Shown here: piece by piece, positions 26,493 to 36,212 of the stretch
Layout: every line of letters begins with the position of its first letter
How positions within the stretch are numbered: the first letter of the stretch is position 1
Origin: Kordiimonas aestuarii
GTDB taxonomy: Bacteria; Pseudomonadota; Alphaproteobacteria; Sphingomonadales; Kordiimonadaceae
Length of the DNA stretch: 64,000 nt
Assembly: GCF_025574465.1 (NCBI RefSeq)
Contig: NZ_JAOBPP010000018.1
Span: 186,001 to 250,000, forward strand
Reading direction: 5' to 3'
Notes under the pieces: generated by a model
Database searches by the model: none
What the model saw: only the letters and a program-made list of their open reading frames with translations
What the model was told of the DNA's origin: nothing
Made by a program: the position numbers and the translations under genes

Positions 26493-26621
26493 ATGGAAGA
26501 CCTCTCCCCAAGGTTTGCTCAGGTAAACAGCTTATGCCGGGAAAAGGTTTTGAACAAGATATCTGCGACAGGTGAGCCATATTCCCCACAGCATGGCAAT
26601 GTGCTGCGGGGGACAGGAAAG

Positions 26622-27677
26622 CTAACTGGACGAACTAACAGGGAAATGCCGCCGCGTTCTGTTCGCGAAAGCCACCAGCGACAGCATGACCGGCACTTCA
26701 ACAAGCACGCCAACCACAGTCGCCAACGCGGCGCCGGAGTTGAGCCCAAACAGGCTGATTGCAACAGCAACCGCCAGTTCAAAGAAGTTCGACGTGCCGA
26801 TAAGCGCAGCGGGCGCGGCCGTGGAAAAAGGCACGCGCCACACATAGGCCCAGCCGTATGCAATGACAAAAATCCCATAACTCTGGATCAGAAGCGGTAC
26901 CGCGATGAGCACGATGACCAGTGGCCTGTCAAGAATGGTCGGTGCCTGGAAGCCAAACAGCAGAACTACCGTCGCCAGCAACCCCATGACTGAAAAGGGT
27001 TTGATCGCGGCAGTGAAATCCGCAATGCGGTCGTGATCCCCCCGGCTGTCCAGTTTCCTGCGTGTGACATAGCCAGCGCCAAGCGGGATCACCACATACA
27101 GCAGGACCGAGAGCAAAAGCGTGTGCCACGGTACCACGATATCGGTCACGCCAAGAAGAAGGGCCGCAATCGGCGCAAAGGCGACAATCATGATCAGGTC
27201 GTTGATCGAAACCTGCACGAGCGTATAGTTCGCGTCCCCTTTGACAAGCTGGCTCCAGACGAACACCATCGCGGTGCACGGCGCAACACCAAGCAGGATC
27301 ATGCCGGCGATATATTCCTTCGCCGTTTCAGGCGCGACAAAACCCGCGAAAACATGTTCGAAAAACAGTATGCCAAGCGCAGCCATCGAAAACGGTTTCA
27401 CCAGCCAGTTCACCACCAGCGTGATGCAAAGACCCTTGGGTTTCCTGCCTACATCGCGAATGGAGGCGAAATCCACATTGACCATCATCGGATAGATCAT
27501 GATCCAGATAAACACCGCCACCACAAGATTGACGTTCGCGTATTCAAGGCCAGCGGTTGCCTGAAATACGGAAGGGAACGCAGCACCAAGGCCCACTCCC
27601 AGCACGATACAGAGTGCTACCCACAGCGACAGGTAACGTTCGAACAGGCCCATGGGTTCCGATGATGCCTCACTCAT
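26622..27677 (-). CDS. acr3: ACR3-family arsenite efflux transporter
   Basis: 351 aa from ATG 27677; a longer frame upstream lies inside arsC and is rejected. About ten membrane helices; signature segments are [46 protein letters not shown] (with the conserved Cys of ACR3 proteins) and [18 protein letters not shown]. It expels As(III) across the inner membrane. Its ATG overlaps the arsC stop (ATGA), so arsenate reduction and arsenite export are translationally coupled. Confidence 0.93.
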   Translation of the reverse strand: MSEASSEPMGLFERYLSLWVALCIVLGVGLGAAFPSVFQATAGLEYANVNLVVAVFIWIMIYPMMVNVDFASIRDVGRKPKGLCITLVVNWLVKPFSMAALGILFFEHVFAGFVAPETAKEYIAGMILLGVAPCTAMVFVWSQLVKGDANYTLVQVSINDLIMIVAFAPIAALLLGVTDIVVPWHTLLLSVLLYVVIPLGAGYVTRRKLDSRGDHDRIADFTAAIKPFSVMGLLATVVLLFGFQAPTILDRPLVIVLIAVPLLIQSYGIFVIAYGWAYVWRVPFSTAAPAALIGTSNFFELAVAVAISLFGLNSGAALATVVGVLVEVPVMLSLVAFANRTRRHFPVSSSS

Positions 27678-28099
27678 AACAGGTCTTCCTCTATACGTTG
27701 TTTCAGCATGGCAAATGCCGCATCGAAGGCGGCGGTAATGTCGTCTTCGCTGCCCGTTGCCTTCGCAGGGTCGGGCGTACTCCAATGCAGCTTTTGCGGC
27801 GCACCGCGAAAAACCGGACAGCTTTCGCCAGCCGCCTGATCACACACGGTGATAACATAGTCAAAACGATTGTCTGCAAAATCATCCCATGATTTGCTCC
27901 GCGCGTCCGTCATATTGATACCGTGTCGCGCAAGGGTTTCCAGCGACTTTTGGTGCACATAGCCAGCCGGGTCACTTCCGGCACTGACGGCGCGGTACCG
28001 TCCTTTCGACAAGTGGTTGATCAACGCCTCGCCCATAATGGACCGGCATGAGTTACCGGTGCAAAGCACCAGGACATCCTTTATCGCTGCATCGCTCAT
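27674..28099 (-). CDS. arsC: Arsenate reductase, low-molecular-weight phosphatase type
   Basis: 141 aa. The P-loop LCTGNSCRS places the nucleophile at Cys13; Cys86 (VCDQA) and Cys94 (GESCPVF) are positioned like the resolving pair of thioredoxin-coupled ArsC, and the acid DP motif appears in [10 protein letters not shown]. It reduces As(V) to As(III) for the ACR3 pump. AAGGA lies 8 nt upstream of the ATG. It is the first gene of a two-gene operon. No arsR is present in the window, which is unusual for this operon type. Confidence 0.92.
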   Translation of the reverse strand: MSDAAIKDVLVLCTGNSCRSIMGEALINHLSKGRYRAVSAGSDPAGYVHQKSLETLARHGINMTDARSKSWDDFADNRFDYVITVCDQAAGESCPVFRGAPQKLHWSTPDPAKATGSEDDITAAFDAAFAMLKQRIEEDLL

Positions 28100-28127
28100 T
28101 ATGAATCCTTATTTCCAGAATAATCGA

Positions 28128-28142
28128 TATTAATGCTTAATA
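28128..28142. promoter_or_regulatory. Palindrome upstream of arsC (possible operator)
   Basis: tattaa-tgc-ttaata is a perfect 6-3-6 palindrome 29-43 bp before arsC. AT-rich dyads of this size are used by ArsR-type repressors; assignment is inferred from position. Confidence 0.4.
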
Positions 28143-28244
28143 ACCATACTCTGACAGGGATGACAAGCGCGGCGGTGCGATTTATCCTCACTTGAAACCG
28201 AATGGCGGGAGGTTGCCCTGGAACAGGAATGGCTAGATAGATTA

Positions 28245-28817
28245 ATGACTGTGTCGGGCGACCCGCCGACCCTTCTTGCTGGCATTTTTATCCTGTCCCT
28301 GTTCGCCGACAGCGCTGCCACAATCGTTGCCGCCCTTCTGGTGGCGCAGGGCCTGCTACCCGCAGGCGTAACCGCTCTTGCAGTGCCATTGTTCCTGATT
28401 GTTGGAGATGGCGCCCTATACCTGTTTGGTGCATTGGCGGGCAATAATATCTTACTCAGGCGATTTGTCCCCACCCGCCACATCGCCCGCGCGGCAGCAT
28501 GGCTTCAAGACAGAAGAACGCTTGTTCTGGCCCTGGCGCGTGCACTACCGGGCAGTCGCACCATAGTCTTCGTCGGTTTTGGGTATCTGCGCATGCCGGT
28601 GGTACATTTTTTTGTGGTAAACAGCATCGGCGCAACGCTGTGGTCGCTCACGCTGATGCTGCTGGTGACACTGTCCGCTGGCTGGTTTGAAAAAACAGGG
28701 CCGTTGGCCAGCCTCGCCGCGGGCCTTGTAGCGGCAATGCTCATGCTATTGCCCGCCTTCCTTCTAGCGCGTCGCAGCGACCTGAGAGATGTTTTGGTAA
28801 AACAGAAGGATGATTAA
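28245..28817 (+). CDS. VTT/DedA-like membrane protein
   Basis: 190 aa with about five hydrophobic segments. The central part resembles the VTT (DedA/SNARE-associated) domain: DGALYLFGALAGNN, RRFVPTRHIARAAAWLQDRRTLVLALARALPGSRTIVFVGFGYLRMP (the conserved R-x-x-P-G-x-R reentrant motif) and VVNSIGATLWSLTLMLLV. Such proteins are putative lipid scramblases or transporters. Start uncertain: ATG 28245 has no ribosome site, whereas GGGAGG (28207-28212) sits ahead of an in-frame CTG at 28218. It is divergent from arsC, and its stop overlaps the stop of the convergent DUF2336 gene in a TTAA. Confidence 0.75.
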   Translation: MTVSGDPPTLLAGIFILSLFADSAATIVAALLVAQGLLPAGVTALAVPLFLIVGDGALYLFGALAGNNILLRRFVPTRHIARAAAWLQDRRTLVLALARALPGSRTIVFVGFGYLRMPVVHFFVVNSIGATLWSLTLMLLVTLSAGWFEKTGPLASLAAGLVAAMLMLLPAFLLARRSDLRDVLVKQKDD

Positions 28818-29788
28818 TTCACGGCCGACCGGCGTACGGCAATCTGGTTTTCCTTCAGCACACGACAGATGCGTTGCGCGCCCCCCCTGCCAAACCCTGC
28901 GGCATATACCAGCTTAAGCACTTCCCGCAGGTCGCCCTGTTCAAGCACCGCGCGCACCGCGCCAAGGGTTACACCGGCCTCGATTGCCAAGGCGCTACCG
29001 AGAAACTGGAAGCTGCCACGTTCCACCATTTCAAGGGTCAGTGTTTCGCTCAACCGGCCTTCGCGCTTGAGGTCAACCACATAACCATGCACCTGGGCAG
29101 GCCCGGCTTTTGCGATCTGCCGCCACAGTGTTTCGTGCTGGGTCTTGAAAACAATTTCCGCCACCACCTCTTTGGGTAGGGCATAATTTGACAAAAGGAT
29201 GCGCTTATAGTCCTCAGACACAAGGCCGATGATGCGTTCAACGATACGAAGGGCCAGGTCATCGCGGCGGCTCATTTCACCCAGCACCAGTTCACTGCTT
29301 GAGAACCGGTCTATGGTTTTGTCATAGACCCGTTCCGTCAGTCTGATCTCAATGTTGGCCATCACACGGGCGGCGGTCTGCTCAGACCCGTTGGCAACCA
29401 GCGCATAAGCGGTCTGCTCGCCGATATCCTTGCGCCGGGCAAGACGCAAATGCGCATGCTCTTCAAGATGGGGGACAAGCCCGGCCCACTGTCCATCGCT
29501 CAGCGCTTCCGTTACCTCGATAAACGGGCCGGAGACGCTATCGATATCACTGACAATACGTGCCGCCAGGTCATGAGGGATATTGCGACACAGGCGCAGC
29601 TCAAACGAAAGCGTTTCACGGACCTGAATACTCAGGTCCTGCGCAAGCGCGCGGGCGATATTGCTGGCGGCATCGATCTCGGCCTCACCATGCCCGGTGG
29701 TCGCTAAAAAACGAGAAACGCGCTTGGCCAGTACCACTTTTTCTAAGCGGTCCGCGTTTACAAGATTACCCAGGGCCAAATTCATCAC
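28814..29788 (-). CDS. DUF2336 protein, copy A
   Basis: 324 aa, soluble and almost wholly helical. A repeated pattern of about 35-40 residues (hydrophobic, then R-x-D ... ILA/IVE) fits the HEAT-like DUF2336 family, which is confined largely to alphaproteobacteria and has no fixed function. Recognisable segments: LAQDLSIQVRETLSFELRLCRNIPHDLAARI and LALRIVERIIGLVSEDYKRIL. The first codon is GTG with ATG immediately after; GGAG lies 7 nt before the GTG. A second DUF2336 gene follows on the same strand upstream. Confidence 0.82.
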   Translation of the reverse strand: MMNLALGNLVNADRLEKVVLAKRVSRFLATTGHGEAEIDAASNIARALAQDLSIQVRETLSFELRLCRNIPHDLAARIVSDIDSVSGPFIEVTEALSDGQWAGLVPHLEEHAHLRLARRKDIGEQTAYALVANGSEQTAARVMANIEIRLTERVYDKTIDRFSSSELVLGEMSRRDDLALRIVERIIGLVSEDYKRILLSNYALPKEVVAEIVFKTQHETLWRQIAKAGPAQVHGYVVDLKREGRLSETLTLEMVERGSFQFLGSALAIEAGVTLGAVRAVLEQGDLREVLKLVYAAGFGRGGAQRICRVLKENQIAVRRSAVN

Positions 29789-29808
29789 TTCGTGACTCCA
29801 ATAAATAA

Positions 29809-29838
29809 CACTACGCCGAAGTTCGGCGGACTATAGTG
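29809..29838. promoter_or_regulatory. Nested palindrome before DUF2336 copy A
   Basis: cgccgaa-g-ttcggcg (29814-29828) is a perfect 7-1-7 dyad, enclosed by cacta/tagtg arms (29809-29813, 29834-29838). It ends about 20 bp from the start codon, so it may be an operator or a leader hairpin. Confidence 0.45.
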
Positions 29839-29985
29839 TGGCACCCAAGTGTTAGTATTTAACCAAAGAACCGGTAAAATTTGTCTTAAAATTCGGCTCC
29901 GGCCCAAAATGCCAAAACTAGGGCACACCTTCAGCCCGTTGTCTCCCCTGAGGAAAACGGCGGAAAACCCTGTCAACGCTCAAGG

Positions 29986-30963
29986 TCAGGCGACGGCTGG
30001 TTCGGGCGTCAGCGGCACGCTTTTGTTGCCATAATAGCGTTTCGCAAGCTGCAAGAAACGTGGCGCCATGGTCTTGCTGACATTCGCCATCTGCATCAGG
30101 CGTACAAAAGCTGCAGGGTCATCGAGCGTCAATATCTCGCGAATCCGGCCGACCGGCAGCCCTGCCTCAAGCGCAAGCGCGCTTTCCATGAACTGATAAC
30201 AACCGCGTCCGGCGATCTCTATCACCAGCAGATAATTCAGGCGGCGATCATTGCGCAGGTCTGTCGCGAACGCGTGGATTTGCGATGGTCCGGCGGTTTT
30301 AATCTGCGCCCACAAGACCTCGATCTTGCTGTCTTCGGTTACTTTCGATGCTACACCGCTATCAACGGCATAATGCTCGACCAGCATCTCGCGGCAGTGG
30401 TCGGAAACACTGCTGATGATTCGTTCCACCACCCGGAGCGGGAGATCGGCCCGCCCCCCCAGATGATCCATCATGCGGCGGTTATCCGAAAAACGATCAA
30501 CGATTTTATCACAGGCTTTTTCTGCGAGCTCCAGACTGTCATTACGCACCAGCGATGTGACGGTTGGCTCCTGCCCGACAGTGGCGAGCTGAACCTGGAT
30601 GGCGTCTGACAAGTCCGTACGCCGTGCCAGTGTTACGAGGCTTGGCTCCTTAAGGCCCGGAATCAGGCGCAACCATTCTTTTTCGCTGAAAACATGTGTC
30701 TCGCTCAGGAATGCGCCGGAAACAGTCTCAACATCACGGGCGATTTTTTCGGCAAGGTCCGGTGCCAGCACCGTGCATTTCCTAAGCTCGTAGGCCAGTA
30801 CTTCACGCACCTGCGCGCTGACATCCTGCGCCAGAACCCGCGCAACATTCTCAACCGTTACGCGTTCTTCCTTGACCTGCTCAGCAACAAGAAATTGGCC
30901 AACCCGCTTCGCGAGGGCCATTTTTTCCAGTTTCACCGTATCGATCAACATCATTGTTCTCAT
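29986..30963 (-). CDS. DUF2336 protein, copy B
   Basis: 325 aa from ATG 30963 (a TTG three codons earlier is an alternative). It aligns end to end with copy A: VEKMALAKRVGQFL, VARVLAQDVSAQVREVLAYELRKCTVLAPDLAEKIA and LPLRVVERIISSVSDHCREMLVEHY. This indicates tandem duplication with divergence. Same helical HEAT-like character; function unknown. The two copies are 197 bp apart, so each may have its own promoter. A gttaa-N4-ttaac dyad lies about 107 bp upstream at 31070-31083. Confidence 0.82.
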   Translation of the reverse strand: MRTMMLIDTVKLEKMALAKRVGQFLVAEQVKEERVTVENVARVLAQDVSAQVREVLAYELRKCTVLAPDLAEKIARDVETVSGAFLSETHVFSEKEWLRLIPGLKEPSLVTLARRTDLSDAIQVQLATVGQEPTVTSLVRNDSLELAEKACDKIVDRFSDNRRMMDHLGGRADLPLRVVERIISSVSDHCREMLVEHYAVDSGVASKVTEDSKIEVLWAQIKTAGPSQIHAFATDLRNDRRLNYLLVIEIAGRGCYQFMESALALEAGLPVGRIREILTLDDPAAFVRLMQMANVSKTMAPRFLQLAKRYYGNKSVPLTPEPAVA

Positions 30964-31118
30964 GTTACTCAACGTATAGGCCGTATTAGGTGCCTGTCGG
31001 CCTAGGAAAAAGTTACATGCCTGATCACCCCGTTATCTCATGTAAAGCTGAGCATTTCGTCAAGGAATGGTTAAAATGTTAACTAAGTTTGCGCAGTCCC
31101 GAATGCAACCTGAACACT

Positions 31119-31143
31119 AAAAAAGTGGGGGCACGAGGCCCCC
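31119..31143 (-). terminator. Terminator at the end of the permease operon
   Basis: gggggc-acgag-gccccc (31127-31143) followed leftward by ACTTTTTT, about 55 bp beyond the last permease stop. A second GC-rich hairpin (about 31156-31171) lies between. I saw no comparable T-tailed hairpin inside the operon. Confidence 0.85.
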
Positions 31144-31197
31144 ATCAAGTTGATGCCCGGGGGTTGCCCCCCGACGCGAGAGATTGCTTTAGCGCCG

Positions 31198-33717
31198 CTA
31201 TTCGTATCGCAGCGCGTGGATTGGGTTGGTTTGCGCCACACGGATGGCCCGTGACGCGACCGTAAGCCACGAGACCAAAAGTGCCAGCAAACCCGCGGCC
31301 AGTGCCATCATCCAGATATAGCCACCGCCCAGGCGATACTGGAAACCTTCCAGCCAACCGGACATCAGGAACCAGGCGGCGGGCCATGCGATAATATTGG
31401 CTATAAGCACAGGCCGGGAGAACTGCCAGACCAGCAGGCTTACAATATCCCGCACACGCGCACCCAGCACCTTGCGAATACCAATTTCCTTGGTGCGCTG
31501 TTCCGCCGTGAAGGAGGCAAGTCCATAAAGCCCGAGGCAGGCCACCACCACCGCCAGCACCGAGAAAGCCGCAAACATGGTCGCCTGCGAATCCTCTGCC
31601 TGATACTGGGCGTCAATCATGTCATTGAGGAACTGCCGACGCAGAGGCACGAGCGGCACATGCTGTGTCCACACACGCTGTACATCCGCAAGCAAACCAG
31701 ACACATCATTGGTATTGAACGCAACCGTCGCCACATTGAAGCGGTTCGGCTGGTTAAGGTAGATCGTGGGCCGCACACCAAACTTGAGCGACCGGAAATA
31801 GATATCCGGCACGACACCAACAATGGTGAGGTCATATTGCCCAGCCTGGAACAGGTTGGAACGAAGAACCCGCCCAACAGCCGCCGACGGAGAGCTTAGC
31901 CCCAGCGAGCGCATGGCTGTTTCATTAATAATGGCTGATGCATTGCCGGAACGCTCCTCCCCCTCCGGGATAGCCGTAATCTCGTCGGTGCCATAAGCCT
32001 CGTCAAACGTGCGCCCCGCCAGCGGTTTGATGTCATAAGCCTCGAAAAAGCCGTAGCCCATGGAATGATAGTTGAGGATGACCTGCTCGCCTGTCGTGCC
32101 AGCATCCGCACCTGCCAGAAGCGTGAAGCCACTGTTGTTTTCATTGTCCTGGCTCGGTGCCTCACTTGACAGCACAACCTGCTCAACGCCCGGCAATTTG
32201 CGCAGTTCCTGCACAATAGCATCGCGTTCTTCGGTAACGCTGTCACGCCGCATGCCCAAAAGCGCCAGCTTGCTGTCATAGGTGTAACCGACATCCATGG
32301 TGCGAGCATATAGCGTCTGGCCGTAAATGACGGCGGTACACACGATCAGGCCGATCGAAATCGCGAACTGGAACACCACAAGCGCAGTGCGGAACTTGCT
32401 GGCGCCACCTGCATCAGAGGATTTGTTCGCCTTGAGGATTTTCGACGGCCGGAAACGCGACAGATACGCCGCCGGATAGGTGCCAGACAGCAGGCCAACC
32501 ATAACGGTTGCAGCCAGGAGCGTGGCCAGAAGCGGCAGGTCATCAATCAACCTGAATTCCAACGTGCGGTCGATGGCGTCATTATAGATTGGCAAGGCCG
32601 CCTCAACGCCGACCAGCGCCACCAGAAGCGCGGCAAATGCTACAACAACCGCCTCCCCCAGAAACTGGCTTGCTACCTGCAGCCTTGATGCGCCCATTAC
32701 CTTGCGGATCGCCACCTCGCGCGCGCGGCGGATACCCCGTGCCGTGGCCAGGTTCATAAAGTTTATCGATGCAATCACAAGGATCAGTATAGCAACAATC
32801 GCAAAGGCATAGACCGACTGTACGTCCCCCATCGGGGTCAGGTCGCCCATGTTGCCAGCGTCCCGGCGTGCCCGCAGGTGCAGGTCATGCAACGGCATCA
32901 CATTCGGCTTGATGGCGTCGGTCGGCTTGCCGTCCATGCCATTGTTTTTCAGCATCTGAACAAATGGGCTTTCGTTGTCGGTCCAGTACCAGACGCGCTC
33001 CTTGAACTGTTCCGCCGTCACACCGGGGCGCAGCTTGAAGTAGGTATAAGTATTCACGCTTGTCCAAGTATCGAGGATATTAGGTGCATTGGCAAAAAAC
33101 GACGGGTCAAGATAAACCAACAGGTCCAGAGACATGTGGCTGTTTTCCGGAATATTCTTGAACACACCGGTGACCTGCGCCTCAACCTGCTGGCCTGCCA
33201 TACAGCAGGCAGTCAGCATTTCGCCCACCACGTCCGTGCGACCGAAATATTTGATCGCCATGTCTTCGCTGATCACAAGGTCCATGGGTTTTGTGAACGC
33301 GTTTTCGTGAGTGCCAGCCACAAGTGGCAGCTCAAACACGTCAAAGAAACTGCCGTCAGCAAAGGTCAGTTCCTCATCGAATGCCCGGTCGTCCTGCAAG
33401 ATAGTGGTACCGGTGCGCACAAGGCGCACACCGGCTTCCACCTCTGCCGAGGCATAGGTAAGCATGGCATCTTTCATACGCCCGGCGGAGCGGACTGTCA
33501 GAAACGGTGGCCGACCGGGGGTGTAAAAGGCGCTGTGCAACCGCACCACGCGCTCGCCCTCCGGCACCCAGGTATCATAGGTCAACTCGTCACGAACAAA
33601 GAGAAGGATCAGGATACAGCTCATCAAACCGATGGCGAGGCCAAGGATATTAATGAGCGAGAACAGCCTGTTTTTAACGATATGCCGCCACGCGGTCATG
33701 ACATAGTTTCTAAACAT
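31198..33717 (-). CDS. FtsX/MacB-type ABC permease 1 (last in operon)
   Basis: 839 aa, the longest of five tandem paralogs. It has a MacB-type periplasmic core after the N-terminal helix (about 20-42), and an FtsX domain (about 275-420) beginning after RRAREVAIRKVMGASRLQVASQFL. A helix near 430-450 leads to a second periplasmic core, and the second FtsX domain contains RTKEIGIRKVLGARVRDIVSLLVWQF. The end is AQTNPIHALRYE. This duplicated eight-helix layout has no ATPase domain, so it must use the separate ATPase of the operon. The gap to the previous gene is 26 bp. Confidence 0.9.
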   Translation of the reverse strand: MFRNYVMTAWRHIVKNRLFSLINILGLAIGLMSCILILLFVRDELTYDTWVPEGERVVRLHSAFYTPGRPPFLTVRSAGRMKDAMLTYASAEVEAGVRLVRTGTTILQDDRAFDEELTFADGSFFDVFELPLVAGTHENAFTKPMDLVISEDMAIKYFGRTDVVGEMLTACCMAGQQVEAQVTGVFKNIPENSHMSLDLLVYLDPSFFANAPNILDTWTSVNTYTYFKLRPGVTAEQFKERVWYWTDNESPFVQMLKNNGMDGKPTDAIKPNVMPLHDLHLRARRDAGNMGDLTPMGDVQSVYAFAIVAILILVIASINFMNLATARGIRRAREVAIRKVMGASRLQVASQFLGEAVVVAFAALLVALVGVEAALPIYNDAIDRTLEFRLIDDLPLLATLLAATVMVGLLSGTYPAAYLSRFRPSKILKANKSSDAGGASKFRTALVVFQFAISIGLIVCTAVIYGQTLYARTMDVGYTYDSKLALLGMRRDSVTEERDAIVQELRKLPGVEQVVLSSEAPSQDNENNSGFTLLAGADAGTTGEQVILNYHSMGYGFFEAYDIKPLAGRTFDEAYGTDEITAIPEGEERSGNASAIINETAMRSLGLSSPSAAVGRVLRSNLFQAGQYDLTIVGVVPDIYFRSLKFGVRPTIYLNQPNRFNVATVAFNTNDVSGLLADVQRVWTQHVPLVPLRRQFLNDMIDAQYQAEDSQATMFAAFSVLAVVVACLGLYGLASFTAEQRTKEIGIRKVLGARVRDIVSLLVWQFSRPVLIANIIAWPAAWFLMSGWLEGFQYRLGGGYIWMMALAAGLLALLVSWLTVASRAIRVAQTNPIHALRYE

Positions 33718-33743
33718 TGTTCATCTCTCGCTTTTTTATATTT

Positions 33744-36185
33744 TTACTCGTAACGCAGTGCATTTACAGGGTTGGCGCGGGCCACACGGGCGGCGTTTCC
33801 GCCAACCGTCACCCATGCGATCAGGAAGGCGCCGATGCCCGCCACAAAACAGGCAGGCAACAGGTACCAATCCTCGATACGGTTCGGATATTGCTCAAGC
33901 CAGCTGGACATGATCCAGAAAGCGACAGGCCAGGCAAGCAGGTTTGCCACCAGTACGGGCCGGGAGAATTGCTGCAACAGAAGCAGGACAATATCGCCGA
34001 CATTGGCGCCCAACACCTTGCGGATTCCGATCTCGCGGGTGCGGCGTTCGGCCGAGAACGCTGCAAGGCCATAAAGCCCCATGCAGGCGATCACCACGGC
34101 AAGGCCCGAGAAGAAGCTGAGCACAGCCGACATATGGACCTCCTGCTCAAACTCCCGCGCGACAGCCTCATCCACAAAGCTGTATACAAAGGGAGTAAAA
34201 GGAGCGAACTCCTGCCACGTGTCATCAAGCTGGCTGATAAGCGCCGCAGGTGACCCCGTGTAGCGAATGGTCAGGTTGATGCCGTATTCAGGGTACAAGT
34301 GATAGGCTTCCGGGCCCTGCGGCTGCGACATGGACTGTGTCTGTGCGTCGCGGACCACCCCGACAATACGCAACGGCGTGGCATCGTACCAATAGATCAC
34401 TGCGTCAACGGCCTCCGCCGGGGACGCAAACCCGAGGCGCGCCGCACCGGTTTCATTGACCATGATCCTGAGCTCTACCGGTGTGGGAGACTCACGGCGA
34501 TTGCGGATATGCAAGTCACCTTCGATTTCTTCCGACAATGCCCGACCTGCAACAATGGGAATGCCATAAACGTTGAAGAACTCATCATCCAGCCACTGGT
34601 CGCCAATGTTGATCTGCTGGGCGGGTTCCGTGGTGCGGCCCATGCTGGTGAAGTTATTGTTGCCGTCTGACGGTGTTTCTGACGAGATCGACAAGGCCTT
34701 TACGCCGTCAAGCCGGCCAACAGCGTCGCGGAAAGACAGCATGCGCGGGGCAATTTCTGACCGGCCTAGCCCCTCCACGACAAGAAGGTTTTCCCGGTCA
34801 TAGCCCGGGTCCATATGGAGGACGTACCAGGTCTGCCCATAAATCACGAGGGTCGCGACAATAAGAATAATGGATATGGCAAACTGCATAGTCACCAACA
34901 CCTGCCGCAAGATGACGGCGCCCCGGTTCTCCGACGACTTGTTCGCCAGCAATATCTGCCCCGGGCGACTGCCGCTGATGGCGAAGGCCGGATAGAACCC
35001 CGCGAGGCCGCCAACAACAGCAACAATGGTTGCTATTGTGCCCCAGTAAACCGGGTCCGTGTAATCCAGCGACAAGGGCTTATCAAGAAACACCGAGAAG
35101 TAGGGCAGCGCCAACTCGAGCATGACGATGGCGATCAGGGTGGAGAGGATCGTCACCAGATAGCTTTCCGTAAGGAACTGGATAATAAGCTGGCGGCGGC
35201 TGGCACCCATCACCTTCCTGAGCGCCACCTCCCGTGTGCGGCGGATCGCCCGCGCGGTGGCGAGATTGACAAAATTGATCGCACCGATCAGCACCAGGAC
35301 AACGGCAATGGCGATCAATACCCGCACTTTCCCCAACGTCGACATCTCCTCGAACGAGACCCATTTGGAATGAAAATCCTTCAGCAACATCGCCGAATAG
35401 GCATAGCTGCCCGACCCCGTGCCACCGTCGACCGGGATGAACTTGTCAAGCATCGCTGGTGTCTGTGCATTGATGGCATCAATGGAGGCGCCCGGTTTGA
35501 GCAGAAGATACTGCGCCACGCTGGTAGAACCCCAGTTACGCAACAGCCAGACTGGTTCCTTGAAGGCATCTTCGTCGATCAGCGCGAGGGCCTGCAGGTC
35601 GTTCAGCATGCTGTTTTCTACCGGATCTTTATAAACCGCCACCACGCGGTAATCCCGCTTGAGGTTGAAACTGCTGATGCTGAGCACTTGCCCGATCGGG
35701 TCTTCATCAATGAAATATCGTTCGGCAAAGCTTTTGCTGAGGGCAATACTTGAGGTATCCGCAAACGCCTGCGACAGGTCGCCGGCCAACACGTCAAATT
35801 CAAAAATATCAAGCAAGCTGGCGTCGGCCCACACGAGGTCCTCCCCACGCACGTCGTCGCCCCGCCGCACAGTCGCACCCAGATACCGCATACGAGCGGC
35901 GGCTTCTATCTGGTCCCCGAAATAAGACTGGTAGGCCGCCTGAACTTGCCCCGAAACAAAGCCTTCCTTCGCCAGCGGGTTCTGTCCGGTACGGAAGGTC
36001 ATGTCGGCCCGGTAGATCCGTTCAGCCTTTTCCCAGTGCTGGTCGTACGAGAGTTCGAACCGGGCATAGAGAAGGATCAGAAGCGCCGCCATCAACCCCA
36101 CGGCAAGCCCGAGTATATTGATAATCGAAAACAGCCTGTTTTTGACGATATGCTGCCACGCGGTCACAAGGTAATTTTTCAGCAT
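33744..36185 (-). CDS. FtsX/MacB-type ABC permease 2
   Basis: 813 aa with the duplicated permease layout. N-terminal MLKNYLVTAWQHIVKNRLFSIINILGLAVGLMAALLILL; first coupling region RRTREVALRKVMGASRRQLIIQFLTESYL; second RRTREIGIRKVLGANVGDIVLLLLQQF; C-terminus ARVARANPVNALRYE. The periplasmic cores differ strongly from its neighbours while the membrane parts stay alike, which suggests specialised substrate- or partner-recognition. AAGGATAGGG precedes the start. It lies 27 bp after permease 3. Confidence 0.9.
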   Translation of the reverse strand: MLKNYLVTAWQHIVKNRLFSIINILGLAVGLMAALLILLYARFELSYDQHWEKAERIYRADMTFRTGQNPLAKEGFVSGQVQAAYQSYFGDQIEAAARMRYLGATVRRGDDVRGEDLVWADASLLDIFEFDVLAGDLSQAFADTSSIALSKSFAERYFIDEDPIGQVLSISSFNLKRDYRVVAVYKDPVENSMLNDLQALALIDEDAFKEPVWLLRNWGSTSVAQYLLLKPGASIDAINAQTPAMLDKFIPVDGGTGSGSYAYSAMLLKDFHSKWVSFEEMSTLGKVRVLIAIAVVLVLIGAINFVNLATARAIRRTREVALRKVMGASRRQLIIQFLTESYLVTILSTLIAIVMLELALPYFSVFLDKPLSLDYTDPVYWGTIATIVAVVGGLAGFYPAFAISGSRPGQILLANKSSENRGAVILRQVLVTMQFAISIILIVATLVIYGQTWYVLHMDPGYDRENLLVVEGLGRSEIAPRMLSFRDAVGRLDGVKALSISSETPSDGNNNFTSMGRTTEPAQQINIGDQWLDDEFFNVYGIPIVAGRALSEEIEGDLHIRNRRESPTPVELRIMVNETGAARLGFASPAEAVDAVIYWYDATPLRIVGVVRDAQTQSMSQPQGPEAYHLYPEYGINLTIRYTGSPAALISQLDDTWQEFAPFTPFVYSFVDEAVAREFEQEVHMSAVLSFFSGLAVVIACMGLYGLAAFSAERRTREIGIRKVLGANVGDIVLLLLQQFSRPVLVANLLAWPVAFWIMSSWLEQYPNRIEDWYLLPACFVAGIGAFLIAWVTVGGNAARVARANPVNALRYE

Positions 36186-36212
36186 TGCCCTATCCTTCCC
36201 TATCCTTGTGTC

